A DNA stretch of 44,103 bases from UBA6382 sp963617965 (GCA_963617965.1 CAVEQO010000018.1:1-44103); one strand, 5' to 3'; positions 18,446 to 27,307 are shown, counted from the first letter of the stretch. Numbers and translations: made by a program. Notes: generated by a model not told the origin, from the sequence alone.

Positions 18446-19138
18446 TTATTTCAGGCTGGATATTTTGAATATGTTGTAGGAGATATTATTGTCGTAAACA
18501 TCCTCGCCCTCATGCTTCTTCGTAACCCTCACGACACGGATGGTAACCGGCAATACGATGATTTCGTATACTGTCTTCAAAAAGATCTGCCAGAGCATCA
18601 GCCACGGCAACTCTGATGCCGGTACGACTCCGCCGAAAGCCAACGGAAAGAAAATGATGCTGTCGCAGCTCTCCCCCACCACGGAACTGAGAATGGCCCG
18701 GACAGAGAAACGTTTGCCGCCGTCACGTATTTTCATCACGCTCATCACATAGGCATTGGCAAAGGAACCCACTATGAAAGCTACGAACGAAGCGGCGGCA
18801 ATACGCGGCGCCAGGCCGAAAATGGCGTGAAACCCGGCATCATGACTCCAGTAAGGAGCGGCCGGGAGAGCATCGCACACGACACCCACTGCCACAAAGA
18901 AAAAGTTCATTGCAAACCCCGTCCATATCAGCAGGCGAGCCTTGCCGTATCCCCAGACTTCACATACTACATCGTTGATGATATAACTGACCGGAAACAC
19001 GATAAGCCCGCCTGTCAAAGACAACGAGCCAATGGCTATTTGCTTTGTTTCCAGTACGTTTGACGCAATAAGACAAACGCAGAAAAGTATGCTGAACAAC
19101 ATAAACAGCACACTCACTTGAGTTGTTTTCCTTTCCAT
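18446..19138 (-). CDS. yhhQ: Queuosine precursor transporter (YhhQ/COG1738 family)
   Basis: 230 residues with about six transmembrane helices. Family hallmarks include GGLIVFPVSYIINDVVCEVW near the start, FVAFIVGSFANAYVM, and GESCDSIIFFPLAFGG with the conserved acidic residue. It imports a deazapurine precursor of queuosine (preQ0 or preQ1 class) across the inner membrane for tRNA modification. The leader directly upstream folds like a preQ1-I riboswitch whose 3' strand ends five bases before the ATG, which independently supports the function. No other queuosine gene is in the window. Confidence 0.95.
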   Translation of the reverse strand: MERKTTQVSVLFMLFSILFCVCLIASNVLETKQIAIGSLSLTGGLIVFPVSYIINDVVCEVWGYGKARLLIWTGFAMNFFFVAVGVVCDALPAAPYWSHDAGFHAIFGLAPRIAAASFVAFIVGSFANAYVMSVMKIRDGGKRFSVRAILSSVVGESCDSIIFFPLAFGGVVPASELPWLMLWQIFLKTVYEIIVLPVTIRVVRVTKKHEGEDVYDNNISYNIFKISSLK

Positions 19139-19142
19139 TCTT

Positions 19143-19175
19143 CTTGTTTTTTACGAGGTTTGTCAAGCACTCGGT
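19143..19175 (-). promoter_or_regulatory. Putative preQ1-I riboswitch controlling the queuosine precursor transporter
   Basis: Read on the minus strand. P1 is CGAG (19170-19173) with CUCG (19154-19157). The loop contains CUUG (19164-19167), which pairs with CAAG (19143-19146) after an A6 tract (19147-19152), giving the H-type pseudoknot of preQ1-I. The positions I remember as ligand contacts are in place: a U right after the 5' strand of P1, a C right before the 3' strand, and an A followed by C at the end of the A tract. The pseudoknot ends five bases before the ATG, so ligand binding would hide the translation start. Confidence 0.82.
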
Positions 19176-19237
19176 TTGTTGCGGCAACCGCACGGCGGCA
19201 ACTAGTCGTTTATGCGGAAACAGCGGCAAAGGTGTTT

Positions 19238-19753
19238 CTATTCCAGTCTGCCATATTTCATTTCCTTGCCGTCCTTGTCATACTGTTTGCGCTTGCCTGC
19301 GGGAAGCTCGGAAAGCGTAATACGCACCAGTGCGGTTCTGGCTAACGAACGGGCTACACTGCGGTCAAAAGCTTCCATGTGGTGAGGGAGAAAGCGTTGG
19401 CAAATAAGCCTTAGACCGCGAACCTTCTCGTCGTCATCTGTCACGACTTCGGCCCTGCCGAATGCAACGGCCGACTTGTACTGCAGGGTGAAACTGCCAT
19501 CTTCTGGATCAACGGCAGGCGCACAACGGGTCACTGCAGAAAGGCATACGTCCGGGTGTGCTTTGATGGCATCCAGTTTCTTTCCTTCCAAGGCGCAGTG
19601 GAAATACCAGTTTACATCATCGCCCGACGCGAGCGACAGGGGCAATCCGTACGCCCGACCTCCTGCATCAATGAAACTCACGGTAATATACGGGGCCTTG
19701 TGCATCAGTTCCAATGCCCATCGGCTATCCATGGCCCTTGATTCTTTTCTCAT
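19238..19753 (-). CDS. Pyridoxamine 5'-phosphate oxidase family protein
   Basis: 171 residues from ATG 19753. It is a split-barrel FMN-binding protein of the NimA-like group: AYITVSFIDAGGRAYGLPLS-like first strands, WYFHCALEGKKLDAIKAHPDV in the middle, and FTLQYKSAVAFGRAEVV. It probably binds a flavin or a related cofactor; family members range from oxidoreductases to nitroimidazole-resistance reductases, and the substrate cannot be told. The neighbouring transporter gene starts about 100 bases beyond its stop and has its own leader. Confidence 0.88.
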   Translation of the reverse strand: MRKESRAMDSRWALELMHKAPYITVSFIDAGGRAYGLPLSLASGDDVNWYFHCALEGKKLDAIKAHPDVCLSAVTRCAPAVDPEDGSFTLQYKSAVAFGRAEVVTDDDEKVRGLRLICQRFLPHHMEAFDRSVARSLARTALVRITLSELPAGKRKQYDKDGKEMKYGRLE

Positions 19754-19828
19754 CTTCTGGCCTGTTTCTTTTCTGTTCTATCCTCTATCCCTTACGCCCA
19801 CACGCAGGAACACCTGCCAAGATGGCTG

Positions 19829-19836
19829 CAAAGTTA
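19829..19836 (-). promoter_or_regulatory. Promoter -7 box for the oxidase-family gene
   Basis: TAACTTTG on the minus strand, 76 bases upstream of the ATG. Confidence 0.5.
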
Positions 19837-20008
19837 GCATTGTTCTTTGAGAACCGTAAACAAATTCACCATTATTTGGAGATGAGACCAACGGTTTGTT
19901 GTCCTGCCCAGTACCTGCCCGTCCGGGAACGGGCGGAGCTAAGGACGCGGCAAGAAACAAGCAACGAAATAAAACCCGGACAGCGAATGCTTTGTGGTAC
20001 AAAAAGAC

Positions 20009-20016
20009 TATCTTTG
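20009..20016 (+). promoter_or_regulatory. Promoter -7 box for purT
   Basis: TATCTTTG fits TAnnTTTG. It predicts a purT leader of about 75 bases containing one short hairpin. Confidence 0.55.
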
Positions 20017-20096
20017 CACAAGGAACCGATCCTGTCGCAGGATGGCTTCCTGCACACGCACCCTGCACATACGCAAACACACAACAACGACATAAT

Positions 20097-21260
20097 ATGA
20101 AAAAAATTCTGCTCTTAGGCTCAGGCGAACTGGGCAAGGAATTCGTCATTGCCGCCCAGCGTCTGGGGCAGCACGTGATAGCCTGCGACAGCTATGCCGG
20201 AGCACCGGCCATGCAGGTGGCCGATGAATGCGAAGTGTTCTCCATGCTTGATGGCGATGCTCTTGAGGTTGCCGTGCGCAAACACCGCCCTGACATCATA
20301 GTGCCGGAAATAGAGGCCATACGCACGGAGAAGCTCTATGAATTCGAGAAACAGGGCATACAGGTTACCCCTTCTGCCCGTGCGGTCAACTTCACCATGA
20401 ACCGCAAGGCCATACGCGATCTGGCCGCCGTAGACCTCGGTCTCAAGACCGCCCGCTACCGCTATGCCAAGACTTTTGCGGAACTCCAGGCCGGGGCTGA
20501 CGAAGTTGGATTTCCATGCATAGTCAAGCCGCTGATGTCTTCATCGGGCAAGGGGCAGAGTCTCGTCAAAACCGCCGATGACCTGCAGCACGCATGGGAA
20601 TACGGCATGAGCGGCAGCCGCGGCGATGTCAAGGAAGTCATAATAGAAGAGTTTATCAAGTTCGACTATGAGATTACCCTCCTCACCGTGACGCAGAAAA
20701 ACGGGCCGACCCTCTTCTGCGCACCCATAGGACACGTGCAGAAAGGCGGCGATTACCGCGAGAGCTTCCAACCCATGCCGATGAAAGAGGAACATCTCAA
20801 AGAAGCTCAGCGTATGGCCGCCGCCGTGACGGAAGCCCTCACTGGTGCAGGCCTTTGGGGGGTGGAATTCTTCATAAGCAACACCGGCGGCGTATATTTC
20901 AGCGAACTGTCGCCCCGTCCGCACGACACAGGCATGGTCACACTCGCCGGCACACAGAATTTCAGCGAATTCGAGCTGCACTGCCGTGCCGTGCTCGGAC
21001 TGCCAGTGCCGTGCATCAAGCAACTGCGCATCGGAGCCAGTGCCGTCATCCTCTCCGGCATAGCAAGTCCGGACAGACCCGAATACTCCGGCATAGAGAA
21101 AACCTGCGAAGAAGATGCCGACATTCGCATCTTCGGCAAACCGTCCACCCGTCTCAACCGCCGTATGGGCGTGGTGATTTGCAACGGACCGCTCGGCGGC
21201 AACATAGACGCGCTGCGCGACAAGGCAAAGCGCCTTGCTTCGTACGTGGAAGTCAAATAA
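20097..21260 (+). CDS. purT: Formate-dependent phosphoribosylglycinamide formyltransferase
   Basis: 387 residues from ATG 20097, where the Rossmann start KKILLLGSGELGKEF begins; the open frame extends upstream but that part is leader. PurT is an ATP-grasp enzyme that makes formyl-GAR from GAR, formate and ATP in purine synthesis. Visible hallmarks are the VPEIEAIRT segment, PCIVKPLMSSSGKGQS (ATP-grasp lid), GLWGVEFFIS and FSELSPRPHDTGMVT near the metal site. It is a single gene with its own promoter and a terminator shared with the convergent transporter gene. Confidence 0.97.
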   Translation: MKKILLLGSGELGKEFVIAAQRLGQHVIACDSYAGAPAMQVADECEVFSMLDGDALEVAVRKHRPDIIVPEIEAIRTEKLYEFEKQGIQVTPSARAVNFTMNRKAIRDLAAVDLGLKTARYRYAKTFAELQAGADEVGFPCIVKPLMSSSGKGQSLVKTADDLQHAWEYGMSGSRGDVKEVIIEEFIKFDYEITLLTVTQKNGPTLFCAPIGHVQKGGDYRESFQPMPMKEEHLKEAQRMAAAVTEALTGAGLWGVEFFISNTGGVYFSELSPRPHDTGMVTLAGTQNFSEFELHCRAVLGLPVPCIKQLRIGASAVILSGIASPDRPEYSGIEKTCEEDADIRIFGKPSTRLNRRMGVVICNGPLGGNIDALRDKAKRLASYVEVK

Positions 21261-21273
21261 AAGCGTGCGAAAG

Positions 21274-21302
21274 GGACACCCTCTCAGCAACCGTGGGTGT
21301 CC
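21274..21302 (+). terminator. Terminator between convergent purT and transporter genes
   Basis: GGACACCC (21274-21281) and GGGTGTCC (21295-21302) form an 8-bp stem, extended by AAAG/CTTT with one bulge, then TTTCTTTC on the plus strand. It overlaps the transporter's stop codon. Confidence 0.75.
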
Positions 21303-22240
21303 TTTCTTTCTGTCCGGCGAAGGAATATGTTGGCGAGCATGGCTCCCGACACGTTGTGCCACACGCTGAACACAGCCCCTGGTATGGTTGCCAGCGGATA
21401 CTGAGCGAAATGGACTGTGGCAAGGGATGTCGCCAGACCGGAGTTCTGCATACCCACTTCTATGGCTACCGTACGGCATTTCACGGTAGACATCCCCATA
21501 AGCTTGCCCGCCCCATAGCCGAGGGCGTAGCCCAAAACATTGTGCAGCATCACCACGCACAGCACTGTCAGTCCGCAAGTCATCAACTTGGCGGAATTGG
21601 CACTCACCACCGCACCGACTATGGCCACTATGGCCAGTGTGGACACAAGCGGAAGCACGCTGACGGCACGGCCGGCAAACCCGGAGAAAAAACGGTTTAT
21701 CACAAACCCGAGCCCTATCGGCAGAAGTACGACCTGTACGATTGACAGGAACATTGACATGACATCAACGTCAACGGTCTGACCGGCATATAGCCATGTG
21801 AGCAAAGGCGTAGCCACCGGAGCCATTATTGTAGACGTAGCGGTCATGGCTACCGACAGCGGCACATCCCCCTTGGCAAGATAAGTCATCACGTTTGACG
21901 AGGTGCCGCCGGGACAAGTGCCGACCAGTATCACGCCCACCGTGAGTTCCGGCGAGAGACAGAAGCAGTGTGCCAGCACAAAGGCCAGAAGCGGCATGAT
22001 GGTGAACTGCGCCACGAAACCGATAACCACATCCTTTGGACGGGCAAACACTATGCGGAAATCGCCAGGCTTCAATGTCAGCCCCATGCCGAACATCACA
22101 ATGCCCAACAGCGTGTTCACATAGCTTGTCTTTATGAAACTCACCGCCCCGGGCTCTATCAGAGCTACAAGAGCCATACATATCACTATGGCAGACATGT
22201 GCCTGCTGACAAAATCAGAAACTTTTTTCAGGAAAACCAT
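21284..22240 (-). CDS. Bile acid:sodium symporter family (BASS) transporter
   Basis: 318 residues from ATG 22240 with about ten transmembrane helices. The family patterns are LLGIVMFGMGLTLKPGDF near the start, GVILVGTCPGGTSSNVMTYL (the sodium-binding crossover) in the middle and CRTVAIEVGMQNSGLATSLA later. Members carry organic acids such as bile acids, pantoate or 2-oxo acids by sodium symport. The cargo here is unknown and no neighbour helps. The gene is convergent with purT and ends within the shared terminator. Confidence 0.93.
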   Translation of the reverse strand: MVFLKKVSDFVSRHMSAIVICMALVALIEPGAVSFIKTSYVNTLLGIVMFGMGLTLKPGDFRIVFARPKDVVIGFVAQFTIMPLLAFVLAHCFCLSPELTVGVILVGTCPGGTSSNVMTYLAKGDVPLSVAMTATSTIMAPVATPLLTWLYAGQTVDVDVMSMFLSIVQVVLLPIGLGFVINRFFSGFAGRAVSVLPLVSTLAIVAIVGAVVSANSAKLMTCGLTVLCVVMLHNVLGYALGYGAGKLMGMSTVKCRTVAIEVGMQNSGLATSLATVHFAQYPLATIPGAVFSVWHNVSGAMLANIFLRRTERKDTHGC

Positions 22241-22327
22241 TGCCAACTATCTCGTTTTTATTCTTTGTTTTGTCGCAAGAATATCCGCGCGGCAATAAAC
22301 TTTCATTTCATTCTGCTACAGCACACA

Positions 22328-25300
22328 TCACTCGTAGTCCTGCCACGCCTTAATGCTGATGTCCTCAAGGCTGACATTGCAGAACGCCTCGATGAAAGCG
22401 CGCGCAAGGCGGGCGTTGGTAATCAGCGGGATATTGTGGTCTATGGCGGCACGGCGTATTTTGTAGCCGTTGGTAAGTTCGCGGGCCGTGTGGTTCTTGG
22501 GAATATTGACAATGAGGTCGAACTTATGACCGGCAATGAGGTCCATCACGTTTAGCCCGCCATCGGACTGTTCGTCAGGCCATAGGGCGGCTGTAGCCCT
22601 AACTCCATTTTCGTTGAGGAACTTGGCAGTACCCTCTGTTGCATAGAGGGCATAGCCTTTCTTGTCAAGCAGACGCGCAGCCTGAAGCAGGCTCACCTTG
22701 GACTTGACCTCTCCGCTCGAAATCATGATTGCCTTGTCTTTTGCCGGTATCTTGTAGCCCGTGGATATAAGGGCATTGAGCAGGGCCTCGTTATAGTCCT
22801 CGCCCAGACAGCCCACCTCGCCGGTACTGCTCATGTCAACACCCAGAATGGGGTCGGCATTCTGAAGACGGGCAAACGAGAACTGGCTGGCCTTGACCCC
22901 TATGCGGTCAATGTCAAACGCCGACTTGTCGGGACGGTTGTAGGGAGCGTCCAGCATGATACGCGTGGCGGTCTCTATGAAATTGCGCTTCAGCACCTTG
23001 CTCACGAACGGGAACGAACGGCTGGCGCGCAGATTGCACTCTATGACCTTTACCTCACGGTCTTTTGCCAGATACTGGATGTTGAACGGTCCGGAAATGT
23101 TGAGTTCCCTTGCGATGGCACGGCTTGTCTTCTTGATCTGGCGTGCCGTGGAGAAATATATCTGCTGTGCCGGAAACACCATGGTTGCATCACCGGAGTG
23201 GACTCCGGCATACTCCACATGCTCGGAGATGGCATATTCAACAATCTCGCCGTGGTCAGCGACGGCATCAAACTCTATCTCCTTTGTCTCCTGCATGAAC
23301 TGCGACACGACAACGGGATATTCCTTGCTGACCTCGCTGGCCATCGCAAGGAAACGCTTGAGCTGGTCGTCCGTATGACACACGTTCATGGCGGCTCCCG
23401 ACAGCACATAGGACGGACGCACGAGCACAGGATAGCCCACCTCCTCCACAAACGAGTGTATGTCCTCAAGCGAGGTAAGAGCCCTCCACTTGGGCTGGTC
23501 TATACCCAACTGGTCAAGCATGGCAGAGAATTTGTTGCGGTTTTCGGCACGGTCTATGCTCACTGGCGACGTGCCCAGTACCGGCACGCTCTGGCGGAAC
23601 AGCTTCATCGCCAGATTGTTGGGAATCTGTCCTCCCACGCTGACGATAACTCCGCGTGGCTGTTCAAGATCAATCACATCAAGCACACGCTCAAACGACA
23701 GTTCGTCAAAATAGAGACGGTCGCACATATCGTAATCGGTAGAGACCGTTTCGGGATTGTAGTTTATCATGATGGACTTGTAGCCCAGTTTGCGCGCCGT
23801 CTGTATGGCGTTGACCGAGCACCAGTCGAATTCCACGGAAGAACCTATGCGGTAGGCTCCCGAACCAAGCACGATAACCGACTTCTCGTTCTTGTAGTAG
23901 TTGATGTCGTACCCCTCCGCACCGTAGGTCATGTACAGGTAGTTGGTGAGGTCGGGGTGCTCGCTCGCCACGGTGGGAATGCGTTTTACTGCGGGGAGAA
24001 TACCCAGCTCTTTCCTGCGGGTACGCACTGCAAGGTTTTCCTTCTCCATATTGCCCTCGCCGGTCTTGAGCACAAAACGGGCTATCTGGAAATCACTGAA
24101 CCCGTAAGCCTTGGCCTGGCGCAAATCTTCGGCGGATATTTCCTCCAGCGAGTTGTATGCCTCCAGTTTGTGTTTCCAGTCAACGATGTTCTTCATCTTG
24201 CCGATGAACCACGGGTCTATTTTGGTCAGCTCATAAAGGCGTTCCGTGGAATAACCCTGTTCCAGAGCTTGCGCCAGGGCAAAGATGCGGAGATCGGTGG
24301 GATTGGACAACTCCTCGTCAAGGTCATCAAAATGGAGATGGGTGTTGCCCACAAAGCCGTGCATGCCCTGGCCTATCATGCGCAATCCCTTCTGCAGCAG
24401 TTCCTCAAAAGTCCGCCCTATGGACATTATCTCACCCACCGACTTCATCGAAGAACCGATTTTGCGGCTCACTCCACTGAATTTGGTGAGGTCCCATCGC
24501 GGAATCTTGCAGATGAGGTAGTCAAGCGACGGGGCTGCGTATGCCGAATTTGACGTGCCCATCTCACCTATCCGGTCAAGGGTATAGCCCAACGCTATCT
24601 TGGCGGCCACGAAAGCCAACGGGTAGCCCGTGGCCTTTGACGCGAGAGCCGATGAGCGGCTCAGGCGGGCGTTGATTTCAATGATGCGGTAGTCATCGGT
24701 GAACGAGTTGAAAGCATACTGTATGTTGCACTCTCCCACGATGTTGAGGTGGCGCACACACTTTACGGCAATGTCCTGCAGCTTTCTGACCTGTACATCG
24801 GCAAGCGAGCAGGTGGGAGCCACCACGATGGACTCGCCCGTATGAATGCCCAGTGGATCGAAATTCTCCATGGAAGCCACGGTAAAGCAGTGGTCATTAG
24901 CATCGCGGATTACCTCGAACTCTATCTCTTTCCACCCCTTCAGACACTCTTCTACCAACACCTGCGGGGCAAAGGTAAATGCACTTTCGGCAATTTGCCT
25001 GAACGTCTCTTCATCGGGACACACGCCCGAACCGAGACCGCCAAGAGCATAGGCGGAACGGATCATCACCGGAAATCCTATCTTGCGGGCGGCGGCAAGG
25101 GCTTCCTCCATCGTTTCGCAGGCCTGGCTGACCGGAACCTTGAGCTCTGCCTCATTGAGTCTGCGCACAAAGCGGTCGCGGTCTTCGGTATCCATAATTG
25201 CCTCAACACTGGTACCCAGCACGCTGACACCGTATTTTTCAAACACACCGTTGTTGTACAGTTCTGTGCCGCAGTTAAGCGCAGTCTGACCACCCCATGC

Positions 25301-25558
25301 CAGCATGATGCCGTCGGGACGTTCTTTCTTGATTATCTCCGTAACGAAATATGGATTGACAGGGAGAAAATAAACCCGGTCGGCAATGCCCTCGCTGGTC
25401 TGTATGGTTGCCACGTTGGGATTGACAAGCACAGATTTGATTCCCTCCTCGCGAAGGGCTTTGAGAGCCTGCGAACCCGAATAGTCAAACTCGCCGGCCT
25501 GACCTATCTTCAATGCCCCCGAACCGAGCACGAGCACTTTCCTTAACTGTTGTTTCAT
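22328..25558 (-). CDS. carB: Carbamoyl phosphate synthase large subunit
   Basis: 1,076 residues, normal for CarB. It starts at ATG 25558 because KVLVLGSGALKIGQAGEFDY follows at once; the frame extends upstream without family similarity. Both ATP-grasp halves are present: FPVMIRSAYALGGLGSGVCP in the first and YPVLVRPSYVLSGAAMNVCH in the second. The C-terminal MGS-like domain carries YALYATEGTAKFLNENGV. It makes carbamoyl phosphate for pyrimidine and arginine synthesis. The small-subunit gene carA is not in the window. Confidence 0.98.
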   Translation of the reverse strand: MKQQLRKVLVLGSGALKIGQAGEFDYSGSQALKALREEGIKSVLVNPNVATIQTSEGIADRVYFLPVNPYFVTEIIKKERPDGIMLAWGGQTALNCGTELYNNGVFEKYGVSVLGTSVEAIMDTEDRDRFVRRLNEAELKVPVSQACETMEEALAAARKIGFPVMIRSAYALGGLGSGVCPDEETFRQIAESAFTFAPQVLVEECLKGWKEIEFEVIRDANDHCFTVASMENFDPLGIHTGESIVVAPTCSLADVQVRKLQDIAVKCVRHLNIVGECNIQYAFNSFTDDYRIIEINARLSRSSALASKATGYPLAFVAAKIALGYTLDRIGEMGTSNSAYAAPSLDYLICKIPRWDLTKFSGVSRKIGSSMKSVGEIMSIGRTFEELLQKGLRMIGQGMHGFVGNTHLHFDDLDEELSNPTDLRIFALAQALEQGYSTERLYELTKIDPWFIGKMKNIVDWKHKLEAYNSLEEISAEDLRQAKAYGFSDFQIARFVLKTGEGNMEKENLAVRTRRKELGILPAVKRIPTVASEHPDLTNYLYMTYGAEGYDINYYKNEKSVIVLGSGAYRIGSSVEFDWCSVNAIQTARKLGYKSIMINYNPETVSTDYDMCDRLYFDELSFERVLDVIDLEQPRGVIVSVGGQIPNNLAMKLFRQSVPVLGTSPVSIDRAENRNKFSAMLDQLGIDQPKWRALTSLEDIHSFVEEVGYPVLVRPSYVLSGAAMNVCHTDDQLKRFLAMASEVSKEYPVVVSQFMQETKEIEFDAVADHGEIVEYAISEHVEYAGVHSGDATMVFPAQQIYFSTARQIKKTSRAIARELNISGPFNIQYLAKDREVKVIECNLRASRSFPFVSKVLKRNFIETATRIMLDAPYNRPDKSAFDIDRIGVKASQFSFARLQNADPILGVDMSSTGEVGCLGEDYNEALLNALISTGYKIPAKDKAIMISSGEVKSKVSLLQAARLLDKKGYALYATEGTAKFLNENGVRATAALWPDEQSDGGLNVMDLIAGHKFDLIVNIPKNHTARELTNGYKIRRAAIDHNIPLITNARLARAFIEAFCNVSLEDISIKAWQDYE

Positions 25559-25649
25559 GTGTTGGTATGTTTTATTTGTCCTTATTCTTGTCCTGTGTGC
25601 AAATATCGTGAAAAAACTTGAATATCCGCTTAGAATGCAACGACTAATA

Positions 25650-25690
25650 AATAAACCGGACGGCCGCATTGCATTTATGCGGCCGCCCGG
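25650..25690 (-). terminator. Terminator of the tryptophanase-family gene
   Basis: CCGGACGGCCGCAT (25656-25669) pairs with ATGCGGCCGCCCGG (25677-25690) with one mismatch. On the minus strand it is followed by TTTATTTATTAG. It lies about 70 bases beyond the stop. Confidence 0.85.
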
Positions 25691-25760
25691 CGATTTTTGT
25701 CTCAAAAACAGAATCCGCTACCCGGACGGGCAGAGAGCAGTCCCACCCTCCGGCAAAAAA

Positions 25761-27209
25761 CTACAGGCTGTCACCGAAATCCTTACGGAACTTGGCGGCG
25801 AGGTCTTCCTGCCAGTGGCCTATTTCCTTCATGCGGCCAAAGAAGAAGCGCAGCACCTTGGGTTCCATAGTCCACTCCAGACCGCCGATAAGCCCGCGGT
25901 TGTCCCAAACCCATTTGACACGGTCGGCACAGTACTTGATCTGGCTTAGCGTAAACACGCGGCGAGGCACGGCCAGACGCAGCAGCTCCAGTTCGGCGTA
26001 ACGCTCTGTGCCATCATCCTCGCGCTGCTCAGACACGGTACCGCGCTCCATACCCCTCACGCCGCCGGCAATGAACACAGCGGCACCGACAGCGGCAGCC
26101 GGATACTGGCTGTGTGGCATCTGCGGCACAAACTCCGAACAGTTGAGATGGCAGCCCAGTCCGCCGGCAGGCAGGATTACAGGCACCCCGTAGTCGTCAA
26201 GTTCCTTTGCCAAATAGGCAATAAACTCCGGTCCCTGGTTTATGTATTCCATATCCAGCGACTCCAGCAAGCCCTGGGCGGCAGCCTCTATGGAACGCAC
26301 CTCCATGCCACCGTACGTAAGGAAACCCTCGTAGAGGGGAATGAACTCCATGAGCATGTTCGTCCATTTGGGGTCTTTGGAAATGATGAAGCCTCCGCGG
26401 CTGAATCCCAGTTTGCGTGCGGAGAAATATATGATGTCGAAATGATCGGCAAGGGTATGGTAAATTTCCTTGGTCGTCATATCCTTGCACTGCGGCTCGC
26501 GCGTCTTCATGAAATAGACGTTGTCCTGCAGCAGCGAAGCGTCAAGCACGCTGACGATGCCGTTTTCCTTTGCGATGGCAGCAACGTCAAGCATGTTGCC
26601 AAGCGAAACGGGCTGTCCGCCTATGAGGTTGGTACCCGCCTCCACGCGGATAAAGGCAATCTTCTCCGGAGTGTTCTCCCTGATGCAGCCGCGCAGGGCC
26701 TCGAGGCTGAAATCGCCCTTAAACAAATCATCGCTCTGCGGCTTCAGCCCCTTCGGGTCCAAAAGTTCTATAACCTCACCGCCCAAACGGGTGATGTGGG
26801 CCTTGGTTGTGGTAAAGTGAAAGTTCATCAGTGCTTTCTGACCCGGTTTTACAAAGCCCTCTGCCAGAATGTTTTCTGCTGCACGCCCCTGATGTACGGG
26901 AAGAGCGTTGTCCACGCCGAAGACCTCCTTGAGTGCAGCCTTTGCCCTGTTCCACGTCTCAGAACCGGCATAGGAATCATCTGCTACCAGCATTGCCGAC
27001 ACCTGCTTGTCCGACATGCCGTTGACTCCGGAATCGGTAATCATGTCCATGTAGATGTCGCGGTTCTGCAGGAGGAATGTGTTGTTGCCCGCTTCCTGAA
27101 CAGCCTTCAGACGCTCTTCCACTGGAAGCAATGTAAGCTTCTGAACCATACGTACCTTATGCATTTCGAGAGGCACTTGGTTCTCCGATTGGTAAAATTT
27201 TACTGCCAT
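25761..27209 (-). CDS. Tryptophanase / tyrosine phenol-lyase family beta-eliminating lyase
   Basis: 482 residues from ATG 27209. It is a PLP enzyme of fold type I. Visible family blocks are DMITDSGVNGMSDKQ, SYAGSE, LPVHQGRAAEN, HFTTT, GGQPVSLGNM, YEGFLTYGG and the C-terminal RLAVPRRVFT with the arginine that holds the substrate carboxylate. The likely PLP lysine is K266 in FSARKLGFS. The N-terminal LLPVEERLKAVQEAGNNTFLL resembles tyrosine phenol-lyase more than E. coli tryptophanase. The arginine that contacts PLP in both reference enzymes (in DATR/DSAR) is L226 here (DASLLQ), so the substrate is uncertain. Indole or phenol plus pyruvate and ammonia would be the expected products. It has its own promoter and terminator. 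Confidence 0.88.
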   Translation of the reverse strand: MAVKFYQSENQVPLEMHKVRMVQKLTLLPVEERLKAVQEAGNNTFLLQNRDIYMDMITDSGVNGMSDKQVSAMLVADDSYAGSETWNRAKAALKEVFGVDNALPVHQGRAAENILAEGFVKPGQKALMNFHFTTTKAHITRLGGEVIELLDPKGLKPQSDDLFKGDFSLEALRGCIRENTPEKIAFIRVEAGTNLIGGQPVSLGNMLDVAAIAKENGIVSVLDASLLQDNVYFMKTREPQCKDMTTKEIYHTLADHFDIIYFSARKLGFSRGGFIISKDPKWTNMLMEFIPLYEGFLTYGGMEVRSIEAAAQGLLESLDMEYINQGPEFIAYLAKELDDYGVPVILPAGGLGCHLNCSEFVPQMPHSQYPAAAVGAAVFIAGGVRGMERGTVSEQREDDGTERYAELELLRLAVPRRVFTLSQIKYCADRVKWVWDNRGLIGGLEWTMEPKVLRFFFGRMKEIGHWQEDLAAKFRKDFGDSL

Positions 27210-27232
27210 AGCAATTGTCAATGTGTTCTACA

Positions 27233-27307
27233 TTATTGTCGCAAGAAAAAAGGAGAATCCGGATAAGCCGACATGCAACCACATCGTTTACAATTCGGAA
27301 AAACCAT
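27233..27307 (-). CDS. Possible leader peptide upstream of the tryptophanase-family gene
   Basis: An ATG-started frame of 24 codons lies between the predicted transcription start and the lyase gene and ends 23 bases before its ATG. The peptide begins MVFPNCKRCGC and has three Cys and three Pro, but no Trp, unlike TnaC of E. coli. It may be chance. Confidence 0.25.
   Translation of the reverse strand: MVFPNCKRCGCMSAYPDSPFFLRQ

Larger units (their letters stand above)
19754..20096. other. Intergenic region between divergent genes
   Basis: 343 bases between the oxidase-family gene (minus) and purT (plus). It holds outward-facing -7 boxes at 19829-19836 (minus) and 20009-20016 (plus), a small hairpin GCCCGT/ACGGGC around 19917-19937, and another (ATCCTG-TCG-CAGGAT) about 60 bases before the purT ATG in its leader. 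I see no gene and no riboswitch I recognise. Confidence 0.5.

Noticed and set aside
19896..20096. N-terminal extension of purT by 67 codons
   Set aside because: It contains the promoter box, has no family similarity, and the Rossmann start begins exactly at ATG 20097.
20009..20096. Riboswitch (for example ZTP type) in the purT leader
   Set aside because: The leader has one short hairpin but none of the conserved ZTP or purine aptamer motifs.
25559..25705. N-terminal extension of carB by 49 codons
   Set aside because: Intergenic leader sequence; CarB begins with the KVLVLGSGALKIGQAGE block right after ATG 25558.
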